Source: Marinobacter excellens HL-55 (lineage in GTDB: Bacteria > Pseudomonadota > Gammaproteobacteria > Pseudomonadales > Oleiphilaceae). From it: a DNA stretch of 39,594 nucleotides. The notes below the pieces were generated by a model. The model had not been told where the DNA came from, ran no database searches, and saw nothing but the letters and a program-made list of their open reading frames with translations. This document shows, piece by piece, positions 28,080 to 36,770 of the stretch; the stretch's first letter is position 1; every line of letters begins with the position of its first letter. The stretch spans positions 1 through 39,594 of the forward strand of contig LJZQ01000032.1 of assembly GCA_001314845.1 (NCBI GenBank), read 5' to 3'. A program made the position numbers and the translations under genes.

Positions 28080-30488
28080 TCAGTGGATGGATGGATCTTT
28101 ATGATCCTCCCGGGCGTGTTCCTGGCGTTCGTGTTCCCGCATGGTTTCGAGTCGTTGCTGAATAATGCCAAAAACACTCTGCCTGGGGTACCTGCCTTTG
28201 TCATCGGCTTTGCCCGCAGGCTTGCCCAACAACAATGTGATGGCCTCTTCCACCTGAGCAACCGGATACACAGCAAACGTGCCCGCTCTGGCCGCTTTCA
28301 CCACCTCACTGTCGAGCATCAGGTTCTGCACGTTGGTGGCCGGAATAATAACGCCCTGAGAGCCAGTCAATCCGCCCTTCAGCTCGCAAGTGGCGTAAAA
28401 GCCCTCAACCTTCTCATTTACACCACCGATCGGCTGCACTTCACCAAACTGATTCACTGAACCGGTGATCGCCAGATCCTGCCGCACCGGAATACCGGAC
28501 AACGCAGACACCAGCGCACACAGCTCAGCCAGCGACGCACTGTCGCCGTCCACCTCGCCGTAGTTTTGCTCGAACGTCAGGCTGGCCGACAGATGCATTG
28601 GATCGGTGACGGCAAAATGTGACGCCAGCCAGGAGCTGAGTATCATCACACCCTTGGAGTGGATGTTGCCCCCAAGCTTCACATCACGCTCAATATCCAT
28701 CACCCCGCCATCACCATAGTAGCAGGTTGCCGTGACACGGTTAGACAAGCCAAACTCGAACCCGCCAGTCGACAGCACAGACAGGGCATTTACCTGGCCC
28801 ACGCAGGTGCCGGTGGTTGAAACCAGTGTAGAACCGTCCCGAACAGAATCATAGAAATGGTCCCGAATACGACTGCTGCGGTATCGGGCGCTCTCAAGAG
28901 CCCGCTCCACATGCACATCGGAAATCAGTTTTGCCCCGGCCTGCCTGGCCCAGAAATCGGATTCTCTCAGTAGATTGGCAATGTCCGCTGCATGCAGGGA
29001 CAACCGGTCCTGATGCTCAGCCATTCTGGCGCTGTGCTCGATTATACGAGCCACTGCCTTGTTGGAGCAGTGCAACAGCTTTTTCTCAACCACCAGACTG
29101 GCGATAAACTTGGCATAAAGCAGCTGACTTTCTTCCGTGCGGTACATTTCATTCTCGAAATCGGCCGTTACCCGGAACAATTCGGCAAACTCGGAATCGT
29201 ACTCCTGCAGCAGCATCCAGGTTTCACGGTCACCAAACAGTACAATCTTGACGTCCAGCGGCACTGCCTCCGGCTCGATGGAAATAGTGCCCGAAAGGGT
29301 CAGTTCACGCTCCAGCGAATTGATCTGCAAGGATCGCGAGCGCAGGGCGCGCTTCAAACCATCCCAAACGAACGGCTGTTCAAGCACTTTGATCGCGTCC
29401 ATCAGCAGGTAGCCGCCATTAGCCTTGTGCAGACTACCTGGGCGAATCAGGGAAAAATCGGTGAACACCGTACCTTTAAAGGTGACGTTCTCAACGTAGC
29501 CGAACAGGTTGTGATAAGTGGGGTTGTCTTCCACTACCACCGGCACTTCGTTGGTTTTCTGGTGCACCAGCACATTGACCAGATAGCGCCGCGGCGTTTT
29601 CTTGTCGAGGGACGCATAGGCAATAGCGGCCCGCTCCTCATCGTCTTCCAGAAAGATATCCAGGTTATCAACCAGGTCTTTCCGGACTGCCTCAAGGTAA
29701 GCCACCACATCAGGCAGCTCACGGTATTTCTCTTTCAGCTCATCAACCTGATGCCCCGAAATACCTTCCAGCGTCTCCTGATTCAATGCATGCTGTTTCT
29801 CTGCATACTCCAGTTCCCAGTCAGCCAGTTTACGAAGGGCCTGACGGAGCTTCTTTTCCAGCTTGTTGACCGAATCTTCAAACTTGTCACGCTGTTCGTC
29901 AGTCAGCGCCTGAAAGCTCTCTGCGGTGTGCGGCTCATCACCGTTCATCGCCACCAAACGGTAACCGCCCGGGGTGGTGATGTTCAGGCTCACTTTTTTC
30001 CGCTTGGCCTGGGCAGCGACCTTTTCCAACTCATCTTCCTGTTTTTTGCCGTATTCGTCCTTGAGCTTTTCTGAGCGCTCCAGAAAGCTGTCGCTGTCGA
30101 AGGTCTGGGGGATCATCTTGACCAGCCGCGCCATCAGCTTTTCCATATCCTGTTTGAGCTGAGTGCCCAATCCGGCGGGAAGCTTTAGCAAGGTCGGATT
30201 GCGGGGCTCTTCGAAGTTAGCGACGTAACACCAGTCGTGGCTTGCCTGATCAGTGTCAACGTGATGTTCCAGATACCGAAGCATCATGGTGCGCTTGCCC
30301 AACCCGTTTCGTCCGACCGCGTAGACGTTATAGCCACCATGAGGCATGGCCAGGGCGAATCGCACCGCCTCCTGGGCACGATTCTGGCCAACAATTTCGG
30401 CCAGCGGCTCCAGTTGCCGGGTGGTTTTAAATGGCAGGTCTTTCAGAACGCAGGATTTGTAGAGCTGGTGCAGTGGCAGTGACTTCAA
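28080..30488 (-). CDS. Lon-family ATP-dependent protease (AAA/Lon_C type)
   Basis: This soluble protease has about 802 residues, an N-terminal AAA-like region and a C-terminal Lon protease domain. The catalytic Ser650 (DGDSASLAE) and Lys693 (NEKVEGF) are 43 residues apart, as in E. coli Lon (S679, K722), so proteolysis should be intact. The nucleotide site near the N-terminus is degenerate: GRNGLGKRT has Arg where Walker A has Ser/Thr. A coiled, charged insert (about 130-260) follows. It belongs to the YcbZ-like branch rather than to classical Lon. Two starts are possible: an ATG at 30536 without a ribosome site, and a TTG at 30488 preceded by GGGAAG; the TTG is chosen. Confidence 0.9.
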   Translation of the reverse strand: MKSLPLHQLYKSCVLKDLPFKTTRQLEPLAEIVGQNRAQEAVRFALAMPHGGYNVYAVGRNGLGKRTMMLRYLEHHVDTDQASHDWCYVANFEEPRNPTLLKLPAGLGTQLKQDMEKLMARLVKMIPQTFDSDSFLERSEKLKDEYGKKQEDELEKVAAQAKRKKVSLNITTPGGYRLVAMNGDEPHTAESFQALTDEQRDKFEDSVNKLEKKLRQALRKLADWELEYAEKQHALNQETLEGISGHQVDELKEKYRELPDVVAYLEAVRKDLVDNLDIFLEDDEERAAIAYASLDKKTPRRYLVNVLVHQKTNEVPVVVEDNPTYHNLFGYVENVTFKGTVFTDFSLIRPGSLHKANGGYLLMDAIKVLEQPFVWDGLKRALRSRSLQINSLERELTLSGTISIEPEAVPLDVKIVLFGDRETWMLLQEYDSEFAELFRVTADFENEMYRTEESQLLYAKFIASLVVEKKLLHCSNKAVARIIEHSARMAEHQDRLSLHAADIANLLRESDFWARQAGAKLISDVHVERALESARYRSSRIRDHFYDSVRDGSTLVSTTGTCVGQVNALSVLSTGGFEFGLSNRVTATCYYGDGGVMDIERDVKLGGNIHSKGVMILSSWLASHFAVTDPMHLSASLTFEQNYGEVDGDSASLAELCALVSALSGIPVRQDLAITGSVNQFGEVQPIGGVNEKVEGFYATCELKGGLTGSQGVIIPATNVQNLMLDSEVVKAARAGTFAVYPVAQVEEAITLLLGKPAGKADDKGRYPRQSVFGIIQQRLETMREHERQEHAREDHKDPSIH

Positions 30489-30714
30489 GATTACTTCCCG
30501 TTGTGTTCGGTTTTGTATGGTAACTATCGCAGGCATTGTAGTGTTTGAGCATCAGCCTGTCGCGTACCACTTCTGGTTTTATCAGATCAGGCTTGCGGCG
30601 TTGCGTTTGCCAACCAAGTCACAAAATCGCCCTTGATCATTTTTCAAGCAAGCCGCCAATTACTACACTTTTAGGTCTGGATGGATTCCGGACATAACAA
30701 ATACAATACGCGTG

Positions 30715-31104
30715 ATGGTCGATAACATGACGAATGACTCCGCAGATCGCCGCATCAAGGATCGTTTTCCGGCGTCCTGCCTTAAGGTACAGCTTCGCGA
30801 AAAAGGCTTTCTCAGCCGCGGAAAGCAATCGGTGGCGGTCACCTGCCTCGATCTTAACCGTTACGGAATGGCTGTACTCTGCCCTCGCCCGGTCGACATT
30901 GGCGCACGTTTGATTCTCGACTTTGAGGGCAAGTACATCAACGAATCGCGGGTTGACGCCCGCGTGATGTCATGCCAACGCTTCCAGGCGGGGTTTCGTA
31001 TCAGCCTTCAGTTTGGCTACTGCCTGGACAAAAAAGGTTACTCGCGCACTGTTGATAATGCCCTGTCCCGGATCGAAGGCTTATACAACCGATTTGCCAG
31101 TTGA
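30715..31104 (+). CDS. PilZ-like domain protein
   Basis: This small protein of 129 residues resembles a PilZ domain. An N-terminal Arg-rich motif RRIKDRFPASC fits the RxxxR signature of c-di-GMP binding, followed about 40 residues later by DLNRYGMAV, a form of the D/NxSxxG motif in which Ser is replaced by Asn. The beta-rich middle (LILDFEGKYINESRVDARV) also fits. c-di-GMP binding is therefore likely but not certain. No Shine-Dalgarno sequence is visible. Candidate starts are GTG 30712, ATG 30715 and ATG 30727. A TACAAT (30702-30707) sits so close that the mRNA may be leaderless. It is divergent from the Lon-family gene and abuts the oxidoreductase remnant on the other strand. Confidence 0.75.
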   Translation: MVDNMTNDSADRRIKDRFPASCLKVQLREKGFLSRGKQSVAVTCLDLNRYGMAVLCPRPVDIGARLILDFEGKYINESRVDARVMSCQRFQAGFRISLQFGYCLDKKGYSRTVDNALSRIEGLYNRFAS

Positions 31105-31350
31105 TCAAATCAAGCCAGCGTCCAGGCTGGCCGCCACGTACATGCCCAGCTCACGGCATTGCTCTTCAAACTCTGTTGTATACTCGCCCCGGCAAACCAG
31201 AGGGTCCTGGATAAGCTTCCAGCGCAATCCTGTGGCTATGCTTTCGATGGCACGCCGGGTACCGGTGCCGTCATGACCGGCGCGGACATAGAAGGTAAAG
31301 GGCAGGCCCTGAGTTTTTTCCAGGCAGGGGTAGTAGCTTCGATCGAACAT
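31105..31350 (-). pseudogene. 5'-truncated flavodoxin/NAD(P)H-dependent oxidoreductase remnant
   Basis: Eighty-one codons match the C-terminal half of a flavodoxin-like FMN oxidoreductase family: FDRSYYPCLEKTQGLPF, FYVRAGHDGTGTRRAIESI, and a C-terminal LGMYVAASLDAGLI. In relatives, as I recall them, the segment before FDRSYYPC is GYMSGALKDF, part of the flavin-binding region. Here that continuity stops at about 31348 and the upstream codons are unrelated. The first half of the gene, about 100 residues, is missing, so this is a remnant made by deletion, insertion or recombination. Its stop is adjacent to the PilZ gene stop, so the ancestral locus was probably PilZ/oxidoreductase convergent. 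Confidence 0.8.
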
Positions 31351-31681
31351 AGCTTATACGAATATGGAATATGCAGTTTTCGTTGCTGAGTGCGTGAGTT
31401 GATCTGAAATAATGGACTTTAGAATATTAAGTCGACAACATAGTTCCAACAACAAATTTCGTAGGGTTGCCGCAGGATCAATCCCGGCCAGCCAGCAACA
31501 TTTTTTGGATCTAGCGGCACCTTCCGATTGCCTATTAGCGATGTACACTGACGCCGACCACCAATGGCAATGACATCACAAGTTTACCGCAGTTTTGCTG
31601 CCATAAATTGGCCGCCCCGGTCGCAAAGCGAACATTTAGTAACAATGCGGGATGTCGAGTCCATAAACTGTAGTAGTTGTA
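31351..31681. other. Gene-free stretch beside the truncation junction
   Basis: About 330 bases contain no convincing gene, RNA or terminator. Base composition is visibly more AT-rich than the flanking genes. The only open frames are short and without family features. It separates the oxidoreductase remnant from the TetR gene and may be foreign or decayed DNA. Confidence 0.6.
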
Positions 31682-32326
31682 TTATGTTGCGCGCTTTTCC
31701 CTGAACAGGGGCAAAAATACCTTCACCACCCGCGCCACATATTGATTTAACTCTCTCCGAGGCGGCACTTCATCCAGATTCATCATTGCAGACATATGCA
31801 ATTCCCCATTGAGTGCGCCCGTAAACAAGCCGGCGTGAAATTCCGGGTCTTGCACACCCTGCTCAGCCAAATAGGCTCGCAGAATTTCTCGAATCCGCTG
31901 CGGACCGTTTTCATAGAATAGCCGGGATACTCTTGGGTAGTTCGGTGACTCGCCAATTACGGACCTGAACATCGCGCAAGCTTCAGGGTCTACCAGTAAA
32001 CCGATGAAGTGCTGGCCGAAGAGATTGAGGTCCGTTTCCAGGTCACCGCTGAATTCAATGGGCGCTTCGTCCGAGAACTGGTGTTGATTCATTTTCCAGC
32101 GCAACACCGCGCTAAACAGGTCGTCCTTGTTCTTGAAATGCGAATAAAGGGTCTGTTTAGACACCCCTGCGCGCTTTGCAATCGCATCCATTGAAGTGGT
32201 CTTCAGGCCCTGCGCCATAAAAAGATCTCCGGCGGCTTCCAGAATTTGCCAACTTTTTTCAGGGTCTTTGGGACGCCCTGGTCTCGGACCGCCGGTAACG
32301 GAAGACGACTTCGATTTTTCTACCAT
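31682..32326 (-). CDS. TetR/AcrR family transcriptional repressor
   Basis: This regulator has 214 residues. The N-terminal helix-turn-helix (about 25-75) contains the TetR signature TSMDAIAKRAGVSKQTLYSH followed by FKNKDDLF. The rest is an all-helical ligand-binding domain. The N-terminal tail PGRPKDPEK is of the AT-hook-like GRP type common in this family. It is divergent from a tripartite RND efflux operon, the usual place for the local repressor, and probably releases the operon when a transported compound binds. The ATG at 32324-32326 has only a modest GGA upstream. Confidence 0.93.
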   Translation of the reverse strand: MVEKSKSSSVTGGPRPGRPKDPEKSWQILEAAGDLFMAQGLKTTSMDAIAKRAGVSKQTLYSHFKNKDDLFSAVLRWKMNQHQFSDEAPIEFSGDLETDLNLFGQHFIGLLVDPEACAMFRSVIGESPNYPRVSRLFYENGPQRIREILRAYLAEQGVQDPEFHAGLFTGALNGELHMSAMMNLDEVPPRRELNQYVARVVKVFLPLFREKRAT

Positions 32327-32352
32327 AGCGCTTCATCCAATTAAAATACTAG

Positions 32353-32388
32353 ACCGTACAGTTTGCTATTTATTACATCTCCTATGAT
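32353..32388. promoter_or_regulatory. Efflux-operon promoter with possible TetR operator
   Basis: The divergent spacer contains an imperfect palindrome, ACCGTACAGT (32353-32362, one mismatched pair), and a -10-like TATGAT (32383-32388) for the plus-strand operon. No convincing -35 is seen, which fits a regulated promoter. The site would let the TetR protein control both directions. Assignment is tentative. Confidence 0.35.
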
Positions 32389-32448
32389 AATGGACCAATC
32401 AGTTTGATAATTCCAGTCGGCCACAGTCAGTGCAGAGGAACAACGATA

Positions 32449-33597
32449 ATGAAAGCCGCTTTAATACCGATTCACCCTATCCAAGCTCTCTTATTGATTA
32501 CGCTGGCGTCTTTTCCTGCCATGGCCCTGGCTGGCTCAACGGGTGTCAAAGAGCCGGAACCCGTCAGCCAGACCGAGGCATCGATTAACGCTGAGGGTTT
32601 GCCGGTCGAGACGATCAAGCTGCGTCAGGAGACTGGTTACGAGAGAGAGTCTGTCTATGTTGGACCGGTGGAAGCCGGTCGTCGCGCCTCATTAGGGTTC
32701 GAGATCAGCGGAGGTCTCATTGGTCTGCAAGTGGATGAGGGAGACCGAGTGAAAGTGGGCGATTTGCTCGCAGAACTGGATACTCAGCGTCTGGATGCGG
32801 CGCGCGTGGAAGCAACTGCATCGCTTGAAGAAGCACGCGTTTCGCTAGCGCTGACTGAGGCCACCTTGGGCCGGGTAGAGTCTGCACTGGCTATTCGGGG
32901 GGTGTCACAGCAAGAGTTGGATGAAGCCCGGCAGGCTCGGGATACCGCATTAGCCACTCTCACACGCTTTAAGGCAGCTCTAAAACGCATCGAAGTCGAC
33001 CTTTCAAAATCACGCCTGCGCGCGCCTTTCAGCGGTATTATCGTCAAGCGTTGGGTAGATGAAGGCCAAGTGATTGCAACCGGCACCCCGGTTCTGGATT
33101 TACAGGAGGAAGGTACCCACGAAGTGCGCATTGCGCTAGCCAACGAGCTCGCGGACCGTATGGCGATCGGTCAGAGCGTTGACCTTGAGATACAGGGGCA
33201 AACCCAGATTGCCAAAGTAAAAGCCGTTCTGCCTGTACGGGATCGACGCGGCCGCACGGTGGATGTGCTGTTCAACCTGGACACCTCAGCGCACGTCCGT
33301 CCGGGCGACTTGGCCGAGCTTCGACTGACACTACGCACTGACACCAGTGGCAGCTGGGTACCGCTTTCGGCGCTAACAGAGACCGTTCGTGGCCTGTGGA
33401 GCGTCTATACCCTGGACGATCAGGGCCAGGCGCAGCGTCAGGTCGTCGACATTCTTTATCAGGACGGGGAACAGGCTTACGTGCGTGGGCACATCGTCGA
33501 TGGTCTGACAATCGTCGCTGATGGTGTTCACCGCATCGTACCCGGTCAGAGGCTCCAGGCGCTGCCCAACGTGCAAACCGCTCAACAGGGAGACTGA
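32449..33597 (+). CDS. Periplasmic adaptor (membrane fusion) protein of an RND efflux pump
   Basis: This 382-residue HlyD/AcrA-type protein bridges the inner-membrane pump and the outer-membrane channel. An N-terminal signal peptide (about residues 1-28, ending AMALA) has no lipobox cysteine, so it is periplasmic rather than lipid-anchored. The barrel-sandwich hybrid halves are LGFEISGGLIGLQVDEGDRV and SRLRAPFSGIIVKRWVDEGQ, with an alpha-helical hairpin between (about 110-185). AGAGGA precedes the ATG at 32449; the 15-codon upstream extension is rejected. The stop overlaps the start of the RND pump gene, so the two are translationally coupled. Confidence 0.95.
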   Translation: MKAALIPIHPIQALLLITLASFPAMALAGSTGVKEPEPVSQTEASINAEGLPVETIKLRQETGYERESVYVGPVEAGRRASLGFEISGGLIGLQVDEGDRVKVGDLLAELDTQRLDAARVEATASLEEARVSLALTEATLGRVESALAIRGVSQQELDEARQARDTALATLTRFKAALKRIEVDLSKSRLRAPFSGIIVKRWVDEGQVIATGTPVLDLQEEGTHEVRIALANELADRMAIGQSVDLEIQGQTQIAKVKAVLPVRDRRGRTVDVLFNLDTSAHVRPGDLAELRLTLRTDTSGSWVPLSALTETVRGLWSVYTLDDQGQAQRQVVDILYQDGEQAYVRGHIVDGLTIVADGVHRIVPGQRLQALPNVQTAQQGD

Positions 33598-36500
33598 TGA
33601 TGGCCTCCCCCTTGCCTCATACCCTGCTGTTCAGAAATCGCTATCTGCTATGGCTTTGCATTGTTATTTTGTTGGTTGCGGGCACATCCGCGCTGATAAA
33701 TTTACCGCGTCTGGAAGACCCACGCATAACCAATCGCAATCCCACGGTACTGACCTTCTTCCCTGGCGCCTCAGCCGAACGCGTGGAATCGCTTGTCAGC
33801 AAGGTCATTGAAGATGAGCTGCGGGAACTTTATGAAATCAAAGATCTGGAGTCGGTCTCCCGCGCTGGTGCCTCGATCGTGTCCGTTGAACTTCAGGACT
33901 GGACCGACGCCTCGAACAACGAACAGATTTTCTCCAAAATTCGTGATGCACTAGAGGATGCATCCAGGCAATTTCCGCCCGGTGTCAGCAAACCCGAATT
34001 CGACGACAAGCGTGGCGCAACTGCTTTCACTATGGTTGTGGCCTTGTCATTGCCGAGTGACGCCACCGAGCAATTAACCATCCTCAATCGCCTCTCGGCT
34101 GAACTCGCCGACCGCCTGCGCAGTCTGCCAGGGACCGAGATTGTGAGACGTTACGGCGACCCTCAGGAAGAAATTCTTGTGACGCTGGATATGCCGCAAC
34201 TTAACGCAATGGGACTCACCGCCGGTGATATCGCCCAGCGGATCCAGGCGGCCGATTCCAAACAGGCAGCCGGCGCCCTGCACTCATCCAATCGCTCGTT
34301 GCTGATTGAAGTCGATGGAGCGCTGGAAAGCCTGCGACGCATTTCAGATATCCCGGTTTATGAAGATGCAGAAGGTGCGTCGCTGCACCTCCGTGATATC
34401 GCACGAATTGAAAAGACCAGTCGCGATCCTGCCAGTGAAATCGCCTTTACCGAAGCAGACCAGCGCAGCATTTTCGTGGCCGCACGTATGACCGACAACC
34501 TACGGGTGGATGTCTGGAATCAGAGCGCTACAGAAGTGGTGCACATGTTCAAAGAGGAATTCGGTGCCTCCGCCGATATCCATACTCTGTTTGTGCAGAA
34601 TGACTATACCGAGGAACGCTTGAGTAACCTGGGCGGCAACCTGTTGGCCGGCATGTTGGTGGTCATGTTGGTGGTGCTGGTGTCGATGGGCTGGCGCCCG
34701 TCCCTGGTTGTCGGTCTAGCCCTGCCGCTATCCATGGCTGGCGCGATTTTCTCGCTCAGTTTTTTCGGCGAGGAAATTCACCAGATGACCATGTTTGGCA
34801 TGATCATCGCCATTGGTCTGTTGATCGATAATGCCATCGTGGTTACAGATGAAGTGCGCAAGAATATCCGTGAACGCGGTCTTTCCTCGATGGCAGGGCT
34901 GTCAAAAGCTGTGAAGCATCTGAAGGTACCGCTGTTCGCCTCAACGCTGACCACCATCATCGGTTTCATGCCGGTGTTTCTGTTACCGGGCAATATTGGT
35001 GACTTTATCGGACCTATTGCCATCTCGGTGGTTATGGCGCTTGTTTTTTCTTTCGTTATTTCGATCACTCTGATCGCAGCCCTGGCGGCAATCTGGACCG
35101 GTCCGCCACAGGCAAGCCAAAGCGCCGAGGCGCAGATCCCAGAGAGCCGGCAATCCAGATGGTGGCAGGCCGGGGTAAAGTTGCCGCGCTTGTCGAGCGG
35201 TTATCGACGCACCCTCAGTTGGGGGCTGCGGCACCCCTGGATGGCAATCGGTCTGTCGCTGATTCTGCCAATATTGGGCCTGGCCCTGGCCTCGCAGCTG
35301 CCGAATGTGTTCTTTCCCAGTGCCGATCGCGATCACTTCGAAGTTCAGGTGTGGCTACCAGAGGAGAGTGCCATCACCGTCACGCAACGCACTGCACAGG
35401 AAATGAACCGTTTGATCAATCAGCAAGCCGGAGTAGCTCGCACCCACTGGATGGTCGGGGGGTCCACACCATCTGTGTACTACAACCAGATAATGAACAA
35501 GGACAATTTTGCCAGCTATGCGCAGGCCATTGTGTTTGCGGACAATGCGGCCGACGCAAACGCGCTGATCCCAAAGTTGCAGGCACGCCTTGATGAACAG
35601 TTCCCGGAAGCCCGAACGGTGGTGCGCGCCTTCGCCCAGGGACCGCCAAGCTCTGCCCCCGTGTCCTTTCGTATAGTCGGGCCCAACCCTGATGTTTTGA
35701 GGGAGTTGGGAGAAAGCGTGCGCTTGGCTCTGGAAAAACAGTCCGGTGTCACTCACGCATTCGCTTCCATTGAGGGCGGTAAAGCCAAACTTTGGCTGAA
35801 AGCCGATGAAGACCAGGCACGCCTGGCCGGGCTGACGCTGGATGATATTGCCCGACAATTTGAGTCACAGCTTGAGGGTCTGACCGGCGGCACCGTCCTT
35901 GAGGGTCTGGAATCTCTGCCCGTCCGCGTGCGGGTTGATGACCATACTCGCAGCCAGATGAGCCGGATTGCCTCGCTGCGCATCAATTCTCCAACGCTGG
36001 AACAATGGATACCAGCCGCGGCGTTGGGTGATTTCGAGCTGACCCCGGAGCTAACCGCCATCACTCGACGCAATGGCGAGCGAGTGAACACGGTGGAGGC
36101 TTTCCTGCATCCGAATGTCGCACCACTGTCGGTCACTCAAAATGTCCTGGAGTCTTTGGAGCTTGGCGGGCTGGATTTACCTCATGGTTACCGGCTGGAG
36201 GTCGCCGGCGATGCCGATGCGCAAAAAGAAGCCGTTGGCAATTTGGTGACCTATGCGCCGGTATTGATGATAGTGATGATCGCAACGTTGATTCTCGCCT
36301 TCCGCAGCCTGGCGCTCGCTGGTTTGATCGGTGCAGTGGCCGTGCTGTCCGCGGGCCTTGGCTTTTTTTCGTTGTACTTGTCTGGCTTTCCGCTGGGCTT
36401 CAACCCGATTATCGGCACCGCTGGTCTGATAGGCGTGGCTATCAACGGTTCCATTGTCGTGTTGGCTGCGCTGCGGGCTAACCCCGTTGCCGCCACCGGC

Positions 36501-36770
36501 GATGTTGAAGCCATGGTTGGAGAGACACTGGGCAGCGCGCGTCATATTCTGTCGACGACTTTGACCACCGTCGCCGGGTTCACGCCGCTATTACTGAATG
36601 GTGGCTCTTTCTGGCCGCCTCTGGCAGTGGTCATCGCCGGAGGAGTAGGCTTTTCGGTGATTCTGTCGCTGTTTTTTACACCCGCGGTGTATGCCCTTAT
36701 TCAACGAGGTGCGACCAGAGCTCCTGAAACGCCTGCCGAGCCAGCTCAGATTGGAGGTCAGCCCTCATGA
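33597..36770 (+). CDS. RND efflux pump, AcrB-type inner-membrane transporter
   Basis: This 1057-residue transporter has the AcrB layout: helix 1 at about 16-36, a large periplasmic porter domain, helices 2-6 (about 345-500), a second porter domain, and the last helices (about 880-1040). It uses the proton gradient to expel small molecules through the adaptor and outer-membrane channel. In helix 4 the sequence LLIDNAIVV places D411 and N412 where AcrB has two Asp (D407, D408), so one of the proton-carrying acids is replaced by Asn. AGGGAGA precedes two adjacent ATG codons; the first overlaps the adaptor stop (TGATGATG). The last four bases overlap the channel gene. Substrates are unknown. Confidence 0.96.
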   Translation: MMASPLPHTLLFRNRYLLWLCIVILLVAGTSALINLPRLEDPRITNRNPTVLTFFPGASAERVESLVSKVIEDELRELYEIKDLESVSRAGASIVSVELQDWTDASNNEQIFSKIRDALEDASRQFPPGVSKPEFDDKRGATAFTMVVALSLPSDATEQLTILNRLSAELADRLRSLPGTEIVRRYGDPQEEILVTLDMPQLNAMGLTAGDIAQRIQAADSKQAAGALHSSNRSLLIEVDGALESLRRISDIPVYEDAEGASLHLRDIARIEKTSRDPASEIAFTEADQRSIFVAARMTDNLRVDVWNQSATEVVHMFKEEFGASADIHTLFVQNDYTEERLSNLGGNLLAGMLVVMLVVLVSMGWRPSLVVGLALPLSMAGAIFSLSFFGEEIHQMTMFGMIIAIGLLIDNAIVVTDEVRKNIRERGLSSMAGLSKAVKHLKVPLFASTLTTIIGFMPVFLLPGNIGDFIGPIAISVVMALVFSFVISITLIAALAAIWTGPPQASQSAEAQIPESRQSRWWQAGVKLPRLSSGYRRTLSWGLRHPWMAIGLSLILPILGLALASQLPNVFFPSADRDHFEVQVWLPEESAITVTQRTAQEMNRLINQQAGVARTHWMVGGSTPSVYYNQIMNKDNFASYAQAIVFADNAADANALIPKLQARLDEQFPEARTVVRAFAQGPPSSAPVSFRIVGPNPDVLRELGESVRLALEKQSGVTHAFASIEGGKAKLWLKADEDQARLAGLTLDDIARQFESQLEGLTGGTVLEGLESLPVRVRVDDHTRSQMSRIASLRINSPTLEQWIPAAALGDFELTPELTAITRRNGERVNTVEAFLHPNVAPLSVTQNVLESLELGGLDLPHGYRLEVAGDADAQKEAVGNLVTYAPVLMIVMIATLILAFRSLALAGLIGAVAVLSAGLGFFSLYLSGFPLGFNPIIGTAGLIGVAINGSIVVLAALRANPVAATGDVEAMVGETLGSARHILSTTLTTVAGFTPLLLNGGSFWPPLAVVIAGGVGFSVILSLFFTPAVYALIQRGATRAPETPAEPAQIGGQPS

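Noticed and set aside
28992..30074. 360-codon open frame opposite the Lon-family gene
   Set aside because: It is an antisense shadow caused by codon bias of the real gene and has no family features.
31354..31548. 64-codon minus-strand frame
   Set aside because: No ribosome site and no family match; it lies in the AT-rich junction DNA.
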